Assembly (NCBI RefSeq): GCF_014672715.2
Contig: NZ_CP058566.2
Coordinates: 372,001-436,000 of the forward strand
DNA length: 64,000 nt
From: Dehalogenimonas etheniformans
GTDB lineage: Bacteria > Chloroflexota > Dehalococcoidia > Dehalococcoidales > Dehalococcoidaceae
Direction of reading: 5' to 3'
Below are positions 15,692 to 25,100 of the stretch, one piece after another. The notes beneath the pieces were generated by a model. The model did not search any database, had not been told where the DNA came from, and saw only the letters and a list, made by a program, of their open reading frames with translations. Numbering within the stretch: position 1 is the stretch's first letter; each line of letters starts with the position of its first letter. Made by a program: the position numbers and the translations under genes.

Positions 15692-16141
15692 ATGAAGAAA
15701 ATCGCGCCGTTTTTTCTAGTCTTAGCGTTGGTATTTTTCGGATTTGGTTGTGGTTCAACACCAACGACAGGTTCGACTCCTCCCGGAACCACCACTACGA
15801 GTTCGGGCAATACCTACCAGGCTTTAGCCAATCAAGGCCAGGGTGTGTACGCGAACAAATGCGTTGCCTGCCACGGGGCAAATGGTCAAGGCACCGGTGT
15901 CGGGCCAGCGTTGTGGGGCTCTAGCTACCAACCGGGAATTTATAATGGGGGAACCTTGTTTGCGCCCAACGGCCAGGCGATGCTCAATTTCATATCATCC
16001 TCGATGCCTTTGAACGCTCCCGGGAGCCTCTCACATTCAGAGGCAGTAAATGTCCTGTGTTACCTATTGATTCAGGACAATCAGATAACACCTTCGTCCA
16101 CATTCGATGAGGGCCAACTGAGCACCCTTTCCCTCAAATAG
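15692..16141 (+). CDS. Mono-haem c-type cytochrome lipoprotein
   Basis: A 149-residue protein with a lipoprotein signal (FGFGC, Cys about residue 20), a Thr/Ser/Pro linker, and a class I cytochrome c domain. The haem site is CVACH (about residues 55-59), followed by GANGQGTGVGPAL; SSMPLNAPG supplies the likely Met axial ligand and is followed by AVNVLCYLL. It is the probable electron acceptor of the GMC dehydrogenase in the same gene group. A covalently bound haem c needs an export-side maturation system, which is not in the window. c-type cytochromes are not expected in Dehalococcoides-type organisms. Confidence 0.88.
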   Translation: MKKIAPFFLVLALVFFGFGCGSTPTTGSTPPGTTTTSSGNTYQALANQGQGVYANKCVACHGANGQGTGVGPALWGSSYQPGIYNGGTLFAPNGQAMLNFISSSMPLNAPGSLSHSEAVNVLCYLLIQDNQITPSSTFDEGQLSTLSLK

Positions 16142-16342
16142 TCCGCATTGGTCGCTGGGGCGCTGCATAGAGAGACTCTTTCAAACCGATTAAAGATATC
16201 TATCTCGGCTTTCCCTTCCGGCTTTGTTTGACTCTTGCTTCTCACCGACACAACGAAATTTGATTACAATTTCAGTGTCGGCTAGACTTACTGCTCTGAG
16301 TCATTTTCGGTTCTCTGCGTAATCCCACGAATAAGGAAACAG

Positions 16343-16927
16343 ATGGAATACGAAGTCGTTGTTAAATTGCTCGCCATTACGCCCAATGCTGAATCCCTGA
16401 CCGAACAGGCTGGCAGGCTCTGCTATGCCAGCGGGGATAAACTGGGGACCAAAGAAGGATGGCTGCAGGCCCGGGTCAAGCAGGGTCATGACAGCTTGAT
16501 CGAACACGCCTCAGCTACCTTTTATATCAAGGCGTCTCGCGCTCTGACCCACGAATTGGTCCGCCACCGCATTGCTTCGTATTCCCAGCGCAGCCAGCGG
16601 TACGTCAAAGAGTCGGTTGCAGATTACATAACGCCGCCAGAACTGGTAGGGGACAGTGCCACCGCTAGGGTATTCAGAGAGTCCATGGAGGCGGCGTGGA
16701 GAGCTTATGGCGAGCTACTCCAGGCCGGGGTGAAACCGGAGATCGCACGCTATGTTCTGCCAAATGCCTGTTCGACCGAGATTATCTGCACCTGGAACTT
16801 CCGGGAGATCCGCCACATCATCAGGCTCCGGACTGGCCCTGCGGCCTTGCCCGAGATGCGGGCAGTCATGGCTAAAATCAGAGAGATAATGCGGGAGCAA
16901 GCCCCAGGGGTTTTTGGAGATATGTAA
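16343..16927 (+). CDS. thyX: Flavin-dependent thymidylate synthase ThyX
   Basis: A 194-residue ThyX. The family motif RHRxxSxxxxSxR is present as RHRIASYSQRSQRY, and the C-terminal block VLPNACSTEIICTWNFREIRH contributes the substrate/FAD site. ThyX methylates dUMP to dTMP with methylenetetrahydrofolate, FAD and NADPH. The length is slightly short for the family but complete. The gene stands alone between the dehydrogenase trio and the opposite-strand lipoprotein and is followed by a terminator. Confidence 0.95.
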   Translation: MEYEVVVKLLAITPNAESLTEQAGRLCYASGDKLGTKEGWLQARVKQGHDSLIEHASATFYIKASRALTHELVRHRIASYSQRSQRYVKESVADYITPPELVGDSATARVFRESMEAAWRAYGELLQAGVKPEIARYVLPNACSTEIICTWNFREIRHIIRLRTGPAALPEMRAVMAKIREIMREQAPGVFGDM

Positions 16928-16983
16928 TCCTCCAAAAACATCTTCCAATACTTAAGGACAATCCAAAATCGTTCTAATCAATC

Positions 16984-17011
16984 AAAAGCCAGGGCGTAAG
17001 CCCTGGCTTTT
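16984..17011. terminator. Terminator between thyX and the convergent lipoprotein
   Basis: A perfect 12-bp stem AAAAGCCAGGGC/GCCCTGGCTTTT with a GTAA loop. The A- and T-runs serve both directions. Confidence 0.92.
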
Positions 17012-17035
17012 CGGCACTTTCAAACTCGAAACCGA

Positions 17036-17644
17036 TCACGGTTTGACTACGAACCAGACTCCTCCCAGCGCGTTCCCCATCGTATCACCCGATGATTTGT
17101 CATAGACGCTCAAATACAGTGGATATCCTTTATATGTTATCTGCTTCAAGCCAGTGTCCCTGGTAAAAATACCGAAATCGGCTGAATTGAGTCCAGATCC
17201 GACCGTAAGTGTTGGCACAAAAAACACCGGCCAGGCGGTGATTGTCTCATCCGGTAGATTGCTGTAGTTAGGCCTGTCGCTGGTAGTGTAGTAAAGGGCG
17301 AAGCCTCGGCTATCCACCAGGTAATTCCCGACATTTGTCTTGACAGCGACATTGACCGAATACGCATAGGTAACGGGCGGTTGTATGGTCGTGACCGGGG
17401 GAGTAGTTGGCGGCAGTGTCGTTGGTGGGACAGAGGTCGTGGGCGGGGCTGCCGTCGTTGAAGCAGGGGGTGTTGTTGTTGGCGTGGTTGCCGGCACAGA
17501 ACTTGTCGGCGGATTGGAGGTCGTATTGGTATTCGGATTTCCGGAGGTGGTTGTGGCATTGGATCCGCAACCGGCGACGGTCAAAATTATGATTAACGCG
17601 ACCATAGGGATAGTGAACTTGGTATAAACAGAGTTACTCTTCAC
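17036..17644 (-). CDS. Pro/Thr-rich lipoprotein with COG4315-type repeats
   Basis: A 202-residue lipoprotein: a signal ending LTVAGC (Cys about residue 26), a long Pro/Thr/Ser linker (about 30-90), then two beta-rich units like the secreted lipoprotein repeat (PF03640): VGNYLVDSRGFALYYTT... and LKQITYKGYPLYLSVYDK. Repeats of this family occur in surface proteins of unknown role. The linker composition is the same as in the neighbouring dehydrogenase subunit, cytochrome and surface protein, which suggests a shared cell-wall layer or glycosylation. It is divergent from the multicopper oxidase. Confidence 0.75.
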   Translation of the reverse strand: MKSNSVYTKFTIPMVALIIILTVAGCGSNATTTSGNPNTNTTSNPPTSSVPATTPTTTPPASTTAAPPTTSVPPTTLPPTTPPVTTIQPPVTYAYSVNVAVKTNVGNYLVDSRGFALYYTTSDRPNYSNLPDETITAWPVFFVPTLTVGSGLNSADFGIFTRDTGLKQITYKGYPLYLSVYDKSSGDTMGNALGGVWFVVKP

Positions 17645-18035
17645 TTCAATACCTCTATCAGATTATTTCTGTCGGTTTAAACTTACCCGTTGAATTATCC
17701 CCGGAAAGACCCCCTTATGCCATCAGTATGCTTACGCATTTCTTGGGATTTATGCCCTTAATATTTGTCGTTCTTAATTATTTTACCCGGTAGTTTTTCA
17801 AGATAAAGTTGTTTTGGTGAGCAAATCCCCCCAAGGAGATCTCACAGGATCTGAAGTTCGGATCACTAGAGAAGAACTCTGATTTGTGATTAGGTACTTT
17901 CCCCGCCGAAATTACGTAGAACCCCTAATACCCATTATGAAATTGTGCGTCTATTATTAATTGTAATGGCGTAGAGCCCTGTTTCCTGCTATGTGGGATA
18001 AACAGAAGAAAAAATTCAGGGAGAAAGGACTGGAT
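17645..18035. other. Intergenic region between divergent lipoprotein and multicopper oxidase
   Basis: No gene is supported here. The stretch must hold both divergent promoters, but no consensus -35/-10 pair is convincing. An AAAGGA run lies just before the ATG at 18036. An in-frame ATG at 17991 would add 15 residues before the chosen start. Confidence 0.5.
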
Positions 18036-21000
18036 ATGACCATCGCGAACGAACCATCCGGGAAGCGGGTTAGGCACTCGCAAACTATAGGTAAAGGGTA
18101 CGTTACCCGCCGAACTTTTACCAAGATGACGGCAGCAAGCGCAGCTTTCGTAGCCGCCGCTTTGGCGGTACCTAAGGAAATCCTCGAGGCCAAAGAGGTG
18201 ACGCCGGAGCAAAAGCTGGTCTTTAAGGAAAAGATTACTCTTGCAGACCGGAAAGCCGCGGCCGAAAACCTGGCAAAGCTCCGAGCCAAAGTTGCCGGCG
18301 GCGCAAAAAAGATGGCCAAAAAGTTCCAGATGGGCGGCGGAATGATTATGCCGCCACCGGTGCTGGCCACCGATCCCAACGGTCACCTGATCCCTGATTA
18401 TTTCGGAACGCCGAACTGGGCTAACAGCCCGCAGCTTACGAAGTTCATCGATAAATTAGCTGGCCTGGGTTCGGGGGCGGCTAACGCCCTCGGCCAGTAT
18501 ATCCCTGTAGCTGTTGCTGATCAGACGACCTATCCCGGCTCCGACTACTACGAAATTGCCGTGGTCGAGTATGAGGAACAACTACATACTGAATTGCCGA
18601 AGACCAAGCACCGCGGCTATGTGCAGATATCAACCACCAATGTTCCGGGCCTCCAGATTCCGTTGGTTAATCCTGATGGCAGTCCGATAATGATGCCCGA
18701 CGGCGTGACCCAGGCTAAAGGTGTAGATCACCCGCATTTCCTGGGACCGGCGATTGTCGCCATGGGTGCCCCCAAAGCTGGCGATCTCGGCACCCCGGTC
18801 AGGATCAAATTCTACAACCTCTTGCCCACCGGAACTGCCGGCAACCTATTCATTCCTGTAGACACAGAGGTAATGGGTTCCGGCATGTACGAGGTCGATA
18901 TTCCCAACATGCCCGGCATGACCTACATGGGGACATACCCACAGAATCGGGTTGTGGTCCACAATCACGGCAATAACTCGGTTTGGACGTGTGATGGCGG
19001 TCCACACCAGTGGATCGTTCCCGCAGGAGAGAACGTTCCTTACCATCCTAACGGCCGTGGCGTTGGCGCCGCGATGATACCAGACATGCCGGACGGCGGT
19101 CCCGGAACTTACACGATCTACTATACCAACGCCCAGAGCGCCCGCCTCATGTTCTACCACGACCATGCCTGGGGCATCACCCGCCTCAATGTGTATGTCG
19201 GTATGGCGGCCGGTTATGTTATCACCGACCAGGTCGAACAGGACCTGATTAATGGTACCAATACTTCGGGCGTTAATCCCGGTTTACTGAAGGTCCTTCC
19301 TGACATTGGCATCCCGCTGGTTATCCAGGACCGGTCTTTTGTCGATCCTACGACAATAGGTATGACCGATCCCACTTGGCTTGATCCGACCCAACCTACA
19401 TTTGGTACCACTCCAGGTACCGCGAAGCTCGGCGACCTTTGGTACCCGCACACCTACATGCCGGCTGAAAATCCCTGGGATCCCAGCGGCGCTGCGGCGT
19501 ATGGCCGGTGGATGTACGGGCCGTGGTTTTTCCCACCCACAACCGGTTTGAAACAGGGGACAATTCCCAATATCTATTATGACCCTGTCAACGCCCCCTG
19601 GCAGCCGCCGGAAATGCCCGGCACGCCCTATCCTTCCATCCCGGGCGAAGCCTTCATGGACACCCAGATGGTCAATGGCACCGTCTTTCCGTACCTCGAC
19701 GTGGAGCCCAGACCTTACCGCTTCCGCATTCTCAACGCTTCGAATGACCGTTCGCTTAACCTTTCCCTATTCCAGGCGACTGGGATAGTTGGCACGATCA
19801 CACTGACCGGTGGTGGTTCAGGGTATACCGCCGATCCCATCGTGACCATCACACCCGGTGGGGGCGATACCACCGGGCATGGGGCTCAAGCCATTGCTAC
19901 CGCCGATGTCGATCCTATGAGCCCGACTTTCGGTCAAGTTATCGGAATAGCCATCACCGTCGTTGGCAGTAATTACACTGCAGATCCTGTCGTCACCATC
20001 GCACCTCCCACCGGAGTAGGTGGAACCCAGGCTACGGCAACGGCAACCTTTTTCCTTAATAATGCCTCCGGCTTCCCGTCTGAAGTGGGCATGGTCCCGG
20101 TGACGGGTACCAATTGGCTGCCCCCGTTTGATGTGAGCGGTGTCGCCGACATGGCAAATGCCGGTCCGGATTGGTGGCACATAGGCACAGAAGGCGGTTT
20201 TTCTCCGGAACCGTCGATTGTGTCTCCGATGCCACTGTCCTGGAACAATAACCCGACGATGTTCAATGCCGGAGTTGTTCTGGATATTTCGTTAGCCGTG
20301 GGAACGGCTGAACGCGCTGACGTCATCGTCGATTTCACGGCATTCGCTGGAAAGACGATAATCCTTTACAACGATGGACCGGCCGCGTGGCCTGCGTCGG
20401 ATCCCCGGTATGACTACTACACCAACTGCCAGGACCAGACCGGTACTGGCGGATACGGCGTGGTACCGCCCGGCAAAGGCCCTAACACCAGGACGATAAT
20501 GCAATTCAGGGTTGGCACGACCGTGGCTGCGCCCAATGCCGTTGCCGATGTAACACTCGCCAATTTGAAGTCGGTGTGGGCTCAGACTGTGGCCAACGGA
20601 GTCGTCACCAAAAAGGGCGTCTTCGCTACCTGCCAGGACCCGATCATCGTCCCTCAACCCTTCTACAACTCAGCTTATGGTAAAACCGGAGTTGGAACCG
20701 ATACTTACCCAACTGCGACAGACCAGATGTTCATCCAGGTTAATAAGATATCTCACACGTTCCAACCGATCGACGCAGCAGGAAACCTGCAGCCCGCGGT
20801 TACACTGCCGTTGGAACCCAAGAGCATCCACGACGAGATGGGTGGTGTCTATGATAAGTTCGGGAGAATGAATGGCATGCTGGGTCTGGAACTGCCGGCG
20901 TCAACTTCCCAGATCGCTCAATTCATTCCCTACGGGTTCTCATCCCCTCCAGTGGATATCTATCATGGTTCTTTACGCACCCAGCTTGTCGGATCACTTG

Positions 21001-22067
21001 GTGACGGTACCCAGATCTGGAACCTCAACCATAATGGCGTCGACACCCATACCATTCACTTCCATCTGTTCAACGTCCAATTGATCAACAGGGTGGCATG
21101 GGACGGCATGATGCCCATGACGCCTATTCACCCGATTGAATACGGCTGGAAGGAAACGATCAGGGTCAATCCTCTGGAACAGACATTCGTTGCGATCAGG
21201 CCTATTAAGCACGATACCACGGTGTTGCCGTTCCTCGACCAGGTACCGAACAGTGTTCGTCTTATCGACCCGTCGATGCCTGCCGGAATGCCACTTGAAT
21301 CTCCGCCGCCTGCCGGCTGGTTCGATCCTAACGGAGTCGCCATCACCAGCATCCCGAACCACGTGGTGAACTTCGGTTGGGAATACATGTACCACTGCCA
21401 TATCCTTGCCCACGAAGAAAACGACATGATGCACGCTATGGCTTATGTGGTGGCGCCCGGTACCCCCACCAACCTGACGATCACGCCAAAGGGTAGTTCG
21501 TTAGTTGCCTCTTGGACCAATGTCGGCGTCAGGACAACCGGTTATACCCTGCAAAGAGCTGACGATGCTGCTTTTACAGCCGGATTGGTCACTTGGGACG
21601 TCGTAGGCAGTACCAATACTTCGTTTGTTGACAATACAGCTAGAAGGAACAGAACCTATTTCTATCGAGTATGCGCCAATAACACGGTTGGCGACGTCGA
21701 TACTCTCGGTTTCCCGGTAATGACGGATTCCTCGCCTTTTATAACCGCCCAGTATGGTGCGGGAGGTGCCTTCGCCGCGCCGACAACCTTCACCATCATC
21801 ACTCCGGCAGTCGCTTCGGGCAGAAATTTCCGCGTTACGCTTAATTGGACGGCTAGTATTACCAACGTCACCAGCTTTACTATCCAACGAGCCACGAATG
21901 CTGGTTTCACGGCTAATGTCCAGACGACAAACAACATCCCTGCGTCGAACACATCATTCTCGCAGCTCGTTCCGGCTGGCACCTACTTCTACAGGATTCG
22001 TGCGGTCAATGGGAACCAGACCTCCGCGTGGGTCCTGTCCACCCCTGCTAGCATTACCGCACCATAG
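18036..22067 (+). CDS. Large Tat-exported multicopper oxidase with beta-repeat insert and fibronectin III tail
   Basis: A 1343-residue protein. A Tat signal (TRRTFTKMTAAS) opens it. Cupredoxin domains carry all trinuclear-cluster histidine pairs: HNHG (~309), HDHAWG (~375), HTIHFHLF (~1005) and HCHILAHEENDMMH (~1120, which also supplies the type 1 copper Cys/His/Met). An insert at ~590-680 has two Gly-rich beta repeats (GGGSGYTADP, VGSNYTADP). After ~1145 two fibronectin III-like domains follow (TPTNLTITPKG..., FRVTLNWTASI). Bacterial multicopper oxidases reduce O2 while oxidising metals, phenols or bilirubin-like compounds; the substrate here is unknown. It is more than twice the usual length. 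The surface protein gene follows after 51 bases. Confidence 0.9.
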   Translation: MTIANEPSGKRVRHSQTIGKGYVTRRTFTKMTAASAAFVAAALAVPKEILEAKEVTPEQKLVFKEKITLADRKAAAENLAKLRAKVAGGAKKMAKKFQMGGGMIMPPPVLATDPNGHLIPDYFGTPNWANSPQLTKFIDKLAGLGSGAANALGQYIPVAVADQTTYPGSDYYEIAVVEYEEQLHTELPKTKHRGYVQISTTNVPGLQIPLVNPDGSPIMMPDGVTQAKGVDHPHFLGPAIVAMGAPKAGDLGTPVRIKFYNLLPTGTAGNLFIPVDTEVMGSGMYEVDIPNMPGMTYMGTYPQNRVVVHNHGNNSVWTCDGGPHQWIVPAGENVPYHPNGRGVGAAMIPDMPDGGPGTYTIYYTNAQSARLMFYHDHAWGITRLNVYVGMAAGYVITDQVEQDLINGTNTSGVNPGLLKVLPDIGIPLVIQDRSFVDPTTIGMTDPTWLDPTQPTFGTTPGTAKLGDLWYPHTYMPAENPWDPSGAAAYGRWMYGPWFFPPTTGLKQGTIPNIYYDPVNAPWQPPEMPGTPYPSIPGEAFMDTQMVNGTVFPYLDVEPRPYRFRILNASNDRSLNLSLFQATGIVGTITLTGGGSGYTADPIVTITPGGGDTTGHGAQAIATADVDPMSPTFGQVIGIAITVVGSNYTADPVVTIAPPTGVGGTQATATATFFLNNASGFPSEVGMVPVTGTNWLPPFDVSGVADMANAGPDWWHIGTEGGFSPEPSIVSPMPLSWNNNPTMFNAGVVLDISLAVGTAERADVIVDFTAFAGKTIILYNDGPAAWPASDPRYDYYTNCQDQTGTGGYGVVPPGKGPNTRTIMQFRVGTTVAAPNAVADVTLANLKSVWAQTVANGVVTKKGVFATCQDPIIVPQPFYNSAYGKTGVGTDTYPTATDQMFIQVNKISHTFQPIDAAGNLQPAVTLPLEPKSIHDEMGGVYDKFGRMNGMLGLELPASTSQIAQFIPYGFSSPPVDIYHGSLRTQLVGSLGDGTQIWNLNHNGVDTHTIHFHLFNVQLINRVAWDGMMPMTPIHPIEYGWKETIRVNPLEQTFVAIRPIKHDTTVLPFLDQVPNSVRLIDPSMPAGMPLESPPPAGWFDPNGVAITSIPNHVVNFGWEYMYHCHILAHEENDMMHAMAYVVAPGTPTNLTITPKGSSLVASWTNVGVRTTGYTLQRADDAAFTAGLVTWDVVGSTNTSFVDNTARRNRTYFYRVCANNTVGDVDTLGFPVMTDSSPFITAQYGAGGAFAAPTTFTIITPAVASGRNFRVTLNWTASITNVTSFTIQRATNAGFTANVQTTNNIPASNTSFSQLVPAGTYFYRIRAVNGNQTSAWVLSTPASITAP

Positions 22068-22118
22068 ATGAGGTTAAAGTGAAATGAAAAATACGAAAGA
22101 TTTGGGGGAAAAAAGAAA

Positions 22119-25100
22119 ATGAATCGCACTTCCGTCATGAAGCGAACCTTCCATCTATGGGCTATACCTGCTGCGATACTTTTAGCAGCAACGGCTATAA
22201 TCTCGCTGGCCTTTCCAGCTAATGCCCAGGCGATCGGCACATACACCATTACCGGAACGGGCGTTAACGCCAACATCGATTCGGCAGTTGACGCCAATGG
22301 TGTAACCCATGTTGTTTACGATCGTGGAGGCAGCATCTACTACAATTCGGGTACCACATCGGCGACCGAAGAAGTGGTCGATACTCCTCCTGCGACTGTG
22401 ACCGATAGCCATCCCGCGATTGCCATCGGACCTGATGGACTACCCCAGGTGGTCTTTGCCGCAACCGATGGCCAGTACTATACCAAGCGCGCAGCCAACG
22501 GGACGTGGTCCCCACTCGTATTGGTTGGAGGACCGCCTATTGCTGGATATCCCGATATCGCGGTTGATGGTACGAATGCTCCGACAGTAGTTTTTGCAGA
22601 CACAGATCCGGTCACTACTTTAGCTGACGTTTCCATCGCTGCGGGACCCAATCAAACGACGCTGACCTTTGATGTTACCACATTAATATGGAGCGGCTTT
22701 TCCGACGCGACCGGTGGATCTTTGTTTTCGAACCCGCACATCGCCGTCGATTCGGCTGGAGCGTATCACGTCATCGCCAATCATGAGTCTGTTACCGCCG
22801 CCGGTGTTCATAGTTTCAGCGTCATTTATGACACTAACGCCGGGGCGGCCGGAAATAGCCTTGAATCCGTCGCAAGGGCGAGCGCGGCTAACTTGAGCCA
22901 GAATCCTATCACTGCAGCTCCGACTCTCGGAGTCATGGTTGGTTACGACCAGGGTGGTAACGCATATACTGCGACGCTCGGAGCCGCTTGGTCCGAGGTC
23001 GTTTTAGGTGCCTTTACACAGGTAAGCATGACCTCTGACGCCAATATGGTGGCAGCGGTTTATCTTAATGGTACCAGTGTTACCTACGCCTTAAGCGGGG
23101 GCGGGGGTGTGTTCAGTACCGGCACCCTGGTGGCAGCCGGTTCAAACCCATCTGCGACTTTGATGCCGACAGGGGCAACTCCAAATCTTTCCGTGTATTA
23201 CTTGGTGGCTGCCGGTGCCAATACTAGTGTCATGTTGAAGGTAGTGGCTTATCCCACGATTCCCCCGATGGTCACGACACAACCGGTCAACCAGGCTATT
23301 GTTTATGGTGCTGATGCCGTATTTACCGCCGCAGCCACCGGTTTGCCGGCTCCAACGGTCCAATGGCAGATGAGCATGGACAATGGGGTCACCTGGATGA
23401 ATATTATGGGTGCTACTACGCCCACTCTTACCTTAACCAAGCCTTCGGTGACGGGCATGATGCCGATGCAGGTGAGAGCAGCCTTCTCCAATGGTACGAC
23501 TGTGAATTCCGCCGTCGCAACGCTGACAGTCACGGCTAGACCGATCACCGTAACAGCGGCTGCTGCGACCAAGGTTTATGGCGGTGTCGATCCGGCTCTC
23601 ACCTACAGTATCACTGCAGGAACCCTCGCTCCCGGCGATACATTGACTGGAGCACTGGTTCGTGCTGTTGGCGAAAACGTCGGAACCTATCCAATCAACC
23701 GTGGAACGCTGGGTAATGCCAACTATGCGATAACCTATTTTGGTGCAAGCTTCACCATCACTCAGAGGCCCATAACTGTTACGGCTGTCACCGATACCAA
23801 GGTATATGATGGTACGACAACTTCGACGGGCACCCCGGCTGTCACCTCTGCCCAAACACCCCCCATCGTCGTTGGGGATACCGCAAATTTTGTCCAGACC
23901 TTCGATACTGCTGATGTCGGGACTAACAAGGTATTGACGCCTTCCGGCACTGTGATGAAAGGCGCCGTCGATGTGACGGCTAACTACACCATCACATTTA
24001 CTACAGTAAGCACCGGCACGATCACTCAGGCTACTCCTGTGATCACTTGGGCTAATCCTGCTGACGTGCTCGTTGGGGCAACATTGAGCGCCGCTCAACT
24101 GAATGCCACAGCTAACGTTCCCGGTGCCTTTGTTTACACCCCACCATCAGGCACGGTGATGAACACCGGTGGATCTCAATTCTTATCGGTTGTGTTCACT
24201 CCCACTGATTCGGTGAACTATTCAACAGCGACAAAGCAGGTCACGATTTACGTGAATAATGGCAAGGTTGACCCAGTCATTACTTGGGCGAATCCAATTG
24301 ACATTGTTTACGGAACTGCCCTTGGTCCAACTCAATTAAATGCCACTGCGACATCACCAAATCCCCCAAATGCGGCGATTCCCGGAAACTTTGTATACTC
24401 TCCCATTGCCGGTACTATATTGCCGGTTGGTCCAACGCAAACACTAACAGTTACGTTCACACCTACGGACACGGCGACCTTTAATGGTGCTGTCGCAACC
24501 GTAACCATCAACGTCACCAAGGCTATCCTCACCCCCACGGTGACGGTACCTAACAAGGTCTACAATGGTACTAATGCCTCGTCCTTCACCAACGGCATAC
24601 CTACGGGAATTGTCGGTACGGACGTTGTTACCGTCAGCGGCGGCACCGCAACATTCGCCGACGCCAACGTAGGAACGAATAAAACAGTCACTGTCACTGG
24701 TCTCGTCCTGGGAGGCGCCAATGCCGGCAACTACCAGCTTTCAGCAACTCCGGTGACTGCTACCGCCAACATCACATCCAAACCGTTGACTGTCACCGGC
24801 GTTACCGCAGCCAATAAAGTTTATGACCGCACTACCACCGCGACAGTCAGCGGAACTGCTGCTCTAACCGGGGTCATCACCGGAGACACCGTAACAGTGG
24901 CTGGCACCGCCGCCGGAGCCTTTGCTACTGCTACTGCCGGAAATGCCAAAGTAGTAAACATCACCGGTTTGACTCTTGGCGGCGCAAACGCCGGCAACTA
25001 TACCTTGAGCGGAGCAACGACAACCGCTAACATCACTCCGAAGACCCTGACAATTGGCGGAACGTTTACCGCCAACAACAAGACCTACGATGGTTCTATA

